NCBI GenBank assembly: GCA_045542415.1
Contig: JAZQKZ010000099.1
Location: 40,369-104,368 of the forward strand
DNA: 64,000 bases
Source of the DNA: UMGS1958 sp045542415
GTDB taxonomy: Bacteria; Bacillota; Clostridia; UBA1381
Direction of reading: 5' to 3'
Shown: positions 63,101 through 64,000 of the stretch, piece by piece
Layout: each line of letters starts with the position of its first letter
Numbering within the stretch: position 1 is the stretch's first letter
Program-made: the position numbers and the translations under genes
The notes under the pieces: model-generated
Databases searched by the model: none
Seen by the model: only the letters and a program-made list of their open reading frames with translations
Told to the model about the DNA's origin: nothing

Positions 63101-64000
63101 AAATACTGAGGATGCTCCGTGTGATACATTTGAGGGATGCGGTTCTGTTCTTGAGTGGGGTACAACAATCCCGGCAACTGCACATATAACACATACATAT
63201 GTTCCGACAGACGGACAGTTAAAGTGTGCGTGTGGTGAGGTAGATACTTCAGCAACAGGATTAGTTACAGTTGGCGAGAATACATATTATGTAATAGAAG
63301 GAAATCTTATGTCAGGCTGGCAGTCAACAGCAGACGGCTGGTATTATGCAGATGCAGAAACATATGTGATTCAGACCGGCGAGTTTACTGTAAACGGTTT
63401 AACTTATACAGCAGATGAGACAGGTCTTGTTGTAAAGGGTGCTTGGGTAACAACAGAAGACGGTAAGCTTACATACAGCTACGGTCCGGCATTCTATTCA
63501 ACAGGCTGGCAGACAATTGAGGGCAGTCAGTACTTCTTCGGTACAATGGTTGATGGAGGCTATGCATACACAGGTCTCAGATCAGTTCTTGTAAACCCGA
63601 ACAACCCGAAGGCAGGAAGAAACTGGTACACATTTGATGAGACAGGTAAGCTTGTTGATGATATGTCAACATTCGTGGGTATCCTTTCAGAGGACGGCAC
63701 AACATATTACTATGTAAAGAACGGTGCAACATGCTTCACAGGTCTTACAAAGATTGACGATTCATACTACTACTTCAGTACAACAAACGGCGTAATGGCA
63801 AAGGATGTTACTCGTGGAGTAGCAGCAGACTGTATCGATGAAAGTGCATCAGACATGAGAGAGGGCACATACACATTTGGTTCAGATGGTAAGATGGTAA
63901 TAGATACAGTTGAGGGAGACGATGGCGAGCTTCTTAACGGAATCGTAGGAGATTACTACTACATAGACGGAGTAGTACAGAAGCCGGGTCTTATTAAGAT
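60105..64000 (+). CDS. Secreted phosphodiester glycosidase (NAGPA domain) with wall-binding repeats, 3' end outside window
   Basis: Large exported protein, 1298 residues visible and still open at the right edge. A signal peptide (1-26, KKFLVSAQAILLSAAMLPMSAFA) is cleaved before VDFD. Residues about 65-305 match the NAGPA/phosphodiester glycosidase domain: VVGGVNTNLRY, SRAPRTVLGI, VDAVNCDGGGSST and GGQRATLGGLLV. Then come Ig-like segments (310-485), a jelly-roll-like region (488-665), an Ig/Y-like segment (675-790), a cohesin-like stretch (about 812-880), a Cys-rich linker (980-1045), and from about 1045 tandem aromatic/glycine repeats of the choline/glucan-binding type (GWQSTADGWYYADAE, GWQTIEGSQYFFG). 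It probably acts on phosphodiester-linked sugars of the envelope. AAGGAGAGG precedes the ATG. Confidence 0.88.
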   Translation, partial: MKKFLVSAQAILLSAAMLPMSAFAVDFDLSNSGCDYYNLISKTDYALAPGATESEIIITDSTGGNRNVVHTIEVDLTNPDISVMPTYMGLTEGIDFEDSSTWQTGKLTDQAAHVEENLGLNVVGGVNTNLRYGNNHPYGVLVWNGVVYSDERNSSGVSTAQTYLVVDKDGNAELRSASEPLDGSEWQAVSANFGWIIKDGVSQYSSDDHADSSRAPRTVLGIKDTGELILMMNDGRQAPFSAGTSMRECAEIMLSMGCVDAVNCDGGGSSTFISEREGTNELTMKSSPSDGGQRATLGGLLVISSAAQDGIFDRATVKAENKYVTPGSEVNFTAVGADAGGGPADIPADVTWQLEDSDFGTVEDGVFTSTGKTGEAVVQMLYNGEVVGEDSVNVVIPEAISFTQENITVPYEKTAVLSIKATVNEGLNEVVIKGEDVEFELSDDNLGTISGFEYTACGEDAGVNSGTITATLVHDETKTATASLNLGKGSEVVWDFEDGDISALSFGTGYGSKHKNHPELGRFEDGYIEIATAATGKVRNGNKSLAVVCDWSGFYAMGYNMLRLSGLGIDMTDAVGVGFWAYITPEAVGAEFDLNNAIPFNSGDAGAENYPEDGWYYIYAAKEDGVGETFNNLSIYQTDGFDRAEEENLPNIKTKHTIYIDDITVDYSTVVEDREAPTFSDVSILKDADTYETMDGQTVTTDTVTVIAEATEDTTKSNYTGLDTSSAKVYIDGVEYNNISCASNGLISVDNVELSDGVHTFRFEIADNAGNARSITRQINIDAANGPEISYVPADPDATNLPIGSVYYMNLEAANIEDIDSVTAVLDLDGMNDWELDHMEVIPGFEASYTVDDHTNDATVTFTRTANTATTGTAVLASIPIRVWEFTLHIDHPDCVTVCNFVSTPDEMWAGDGNCRIAVCTSVAQGEVEFTNGDEDTFSSEKYIVDTELNKHRNLLTQTEKDSKTSWHIHTPGEAQDKAATETEAGYEGRVFCVGCSCGNTEDAPCDTFEGCGSVLEWGTTIPATAHITHTYVPTDGQLKCACGEVDTSATGLVTVGENTYYVIEGNLMSGWQSTADGWYYADAETYVIQTGEFTVNGLTYTADETGLVVKGAWVTTEDGKLTYSYGPAFYSTGWQTIEGSQYFFGTMVDGGYAYTGLRSVLVNPNNPKAGRNWYTFDETGKLVDDMSTFVGILSEDGTTYYYVKNGATCFTGLTKIDDSYYYFSTTNGVMAKDVTRGVAADCIDESASDMREGTYTFGSDGKMVIDTVEGDDGELLNGIVGDYYYIDGVVQKPGLIK

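Noticed and set aside
60584..63255. Several minus-strand frames at the right end
   Set aside because: They are shadows of the open plus-strand secreted protein, whose domains and frame are continuous.
1..64000. CRISPR array, rRNA or tRNA genes
   Set aside because: No regularly spaced direct repeats and no stretch resembling a tRNA cloverleaf or rRNA was noticed on reading; a dedicated scan such as tRNAscan-SE was not possible.

Overview
The window comes from a low-to-moderate GC, endospore-forming Firmicute of the Clostridia, most like a gut Ruminococcus/Eubacterium-type organism. This rests on AGGAGG ribosome sites, TTGACA/TATAAT promoters, the spoIIAA-spoIIAB-sigF operon, a GlgD-type glycogen locus and a Na+-pumping decarboxylase operon. 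The genus assignment is inference. No rRNA, tRNA or CRISPR array was seen.

Layout. (1) 1-8.4 kb, glycogen and alpha-glucan metabolism: 3' end of glgD, glgA, glgP, a GH13 alpha-glucan hydrolase and a Nudix-like/zinc-ribbon protein. A cluster of palindromic intergenic repeats lies at 5.39-5.68 kb. (2) 8.5-10.1 kb, spoIIA operon behind a possible sigma-H promoter. (3) 10.2-15.5 kb, a biotin-dependent Na+-pump operon that holds both a methylmalonyl-CoA-type (12S-like) and a pyruvate/oxaloacetate-type (5S-like) carboxyltransferase around one biotin carrier. (4) 15.6-19.7 kb, a MATE exporter and a TetM-like translational GTPase fused to a YacP/Rae1-like NYN nuclease domain. (5) 20.0-47.3 kb, a capsule/exopolysaccharide locus with a PglC-like initiating transferase, UDP-GalNAcA genes, glycosyltransferases, LicD, a CDP-dideoxyhexose branch with a YerE-like ThDP enzyme, two membrane acyltransferases, flippase, polymerase, and a kinase/uridylyltransferase/epimerase trio that looks like uronic acid salvage. 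(6) 47.3-48.9 kb, a lone large serine recombinase on the minus strand whose expected start codon reads ATA. (7) 49.1-60.0 kb, a second complete Wzx/Wzy-type locus with its own promoter, structured leader, initiating transferase, LicD, TagD, polymerase, flippase and ATP-grasp protein. (8) 60.1 kb to the edge, a large secreted protein with a phosphodiester glycosidase (NAGPA) domain and C-terminal wall-binding repeats.

How it fits together. The first part stores and mobilises glucose and conserves energy through decarboxylation. The second part is a 40-kb surface-polysaccharide island with two parallel assembly systems, each with its own initiating enzyme, polymerase and flippase. LicD and TagD point to phosphodiester decoration of the glycan, and the secreted phosphodiester glycosidase downstream may trim such links.

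The items most worth a second look are the GTPase-nuclease fusion, the lysine-rich tails on GlgA and GlgP, the yersiniose-like pathway, the uronic acid kinase module with a decayed copy of its 5' end, and the recombinase with a lost or non-canonical start.
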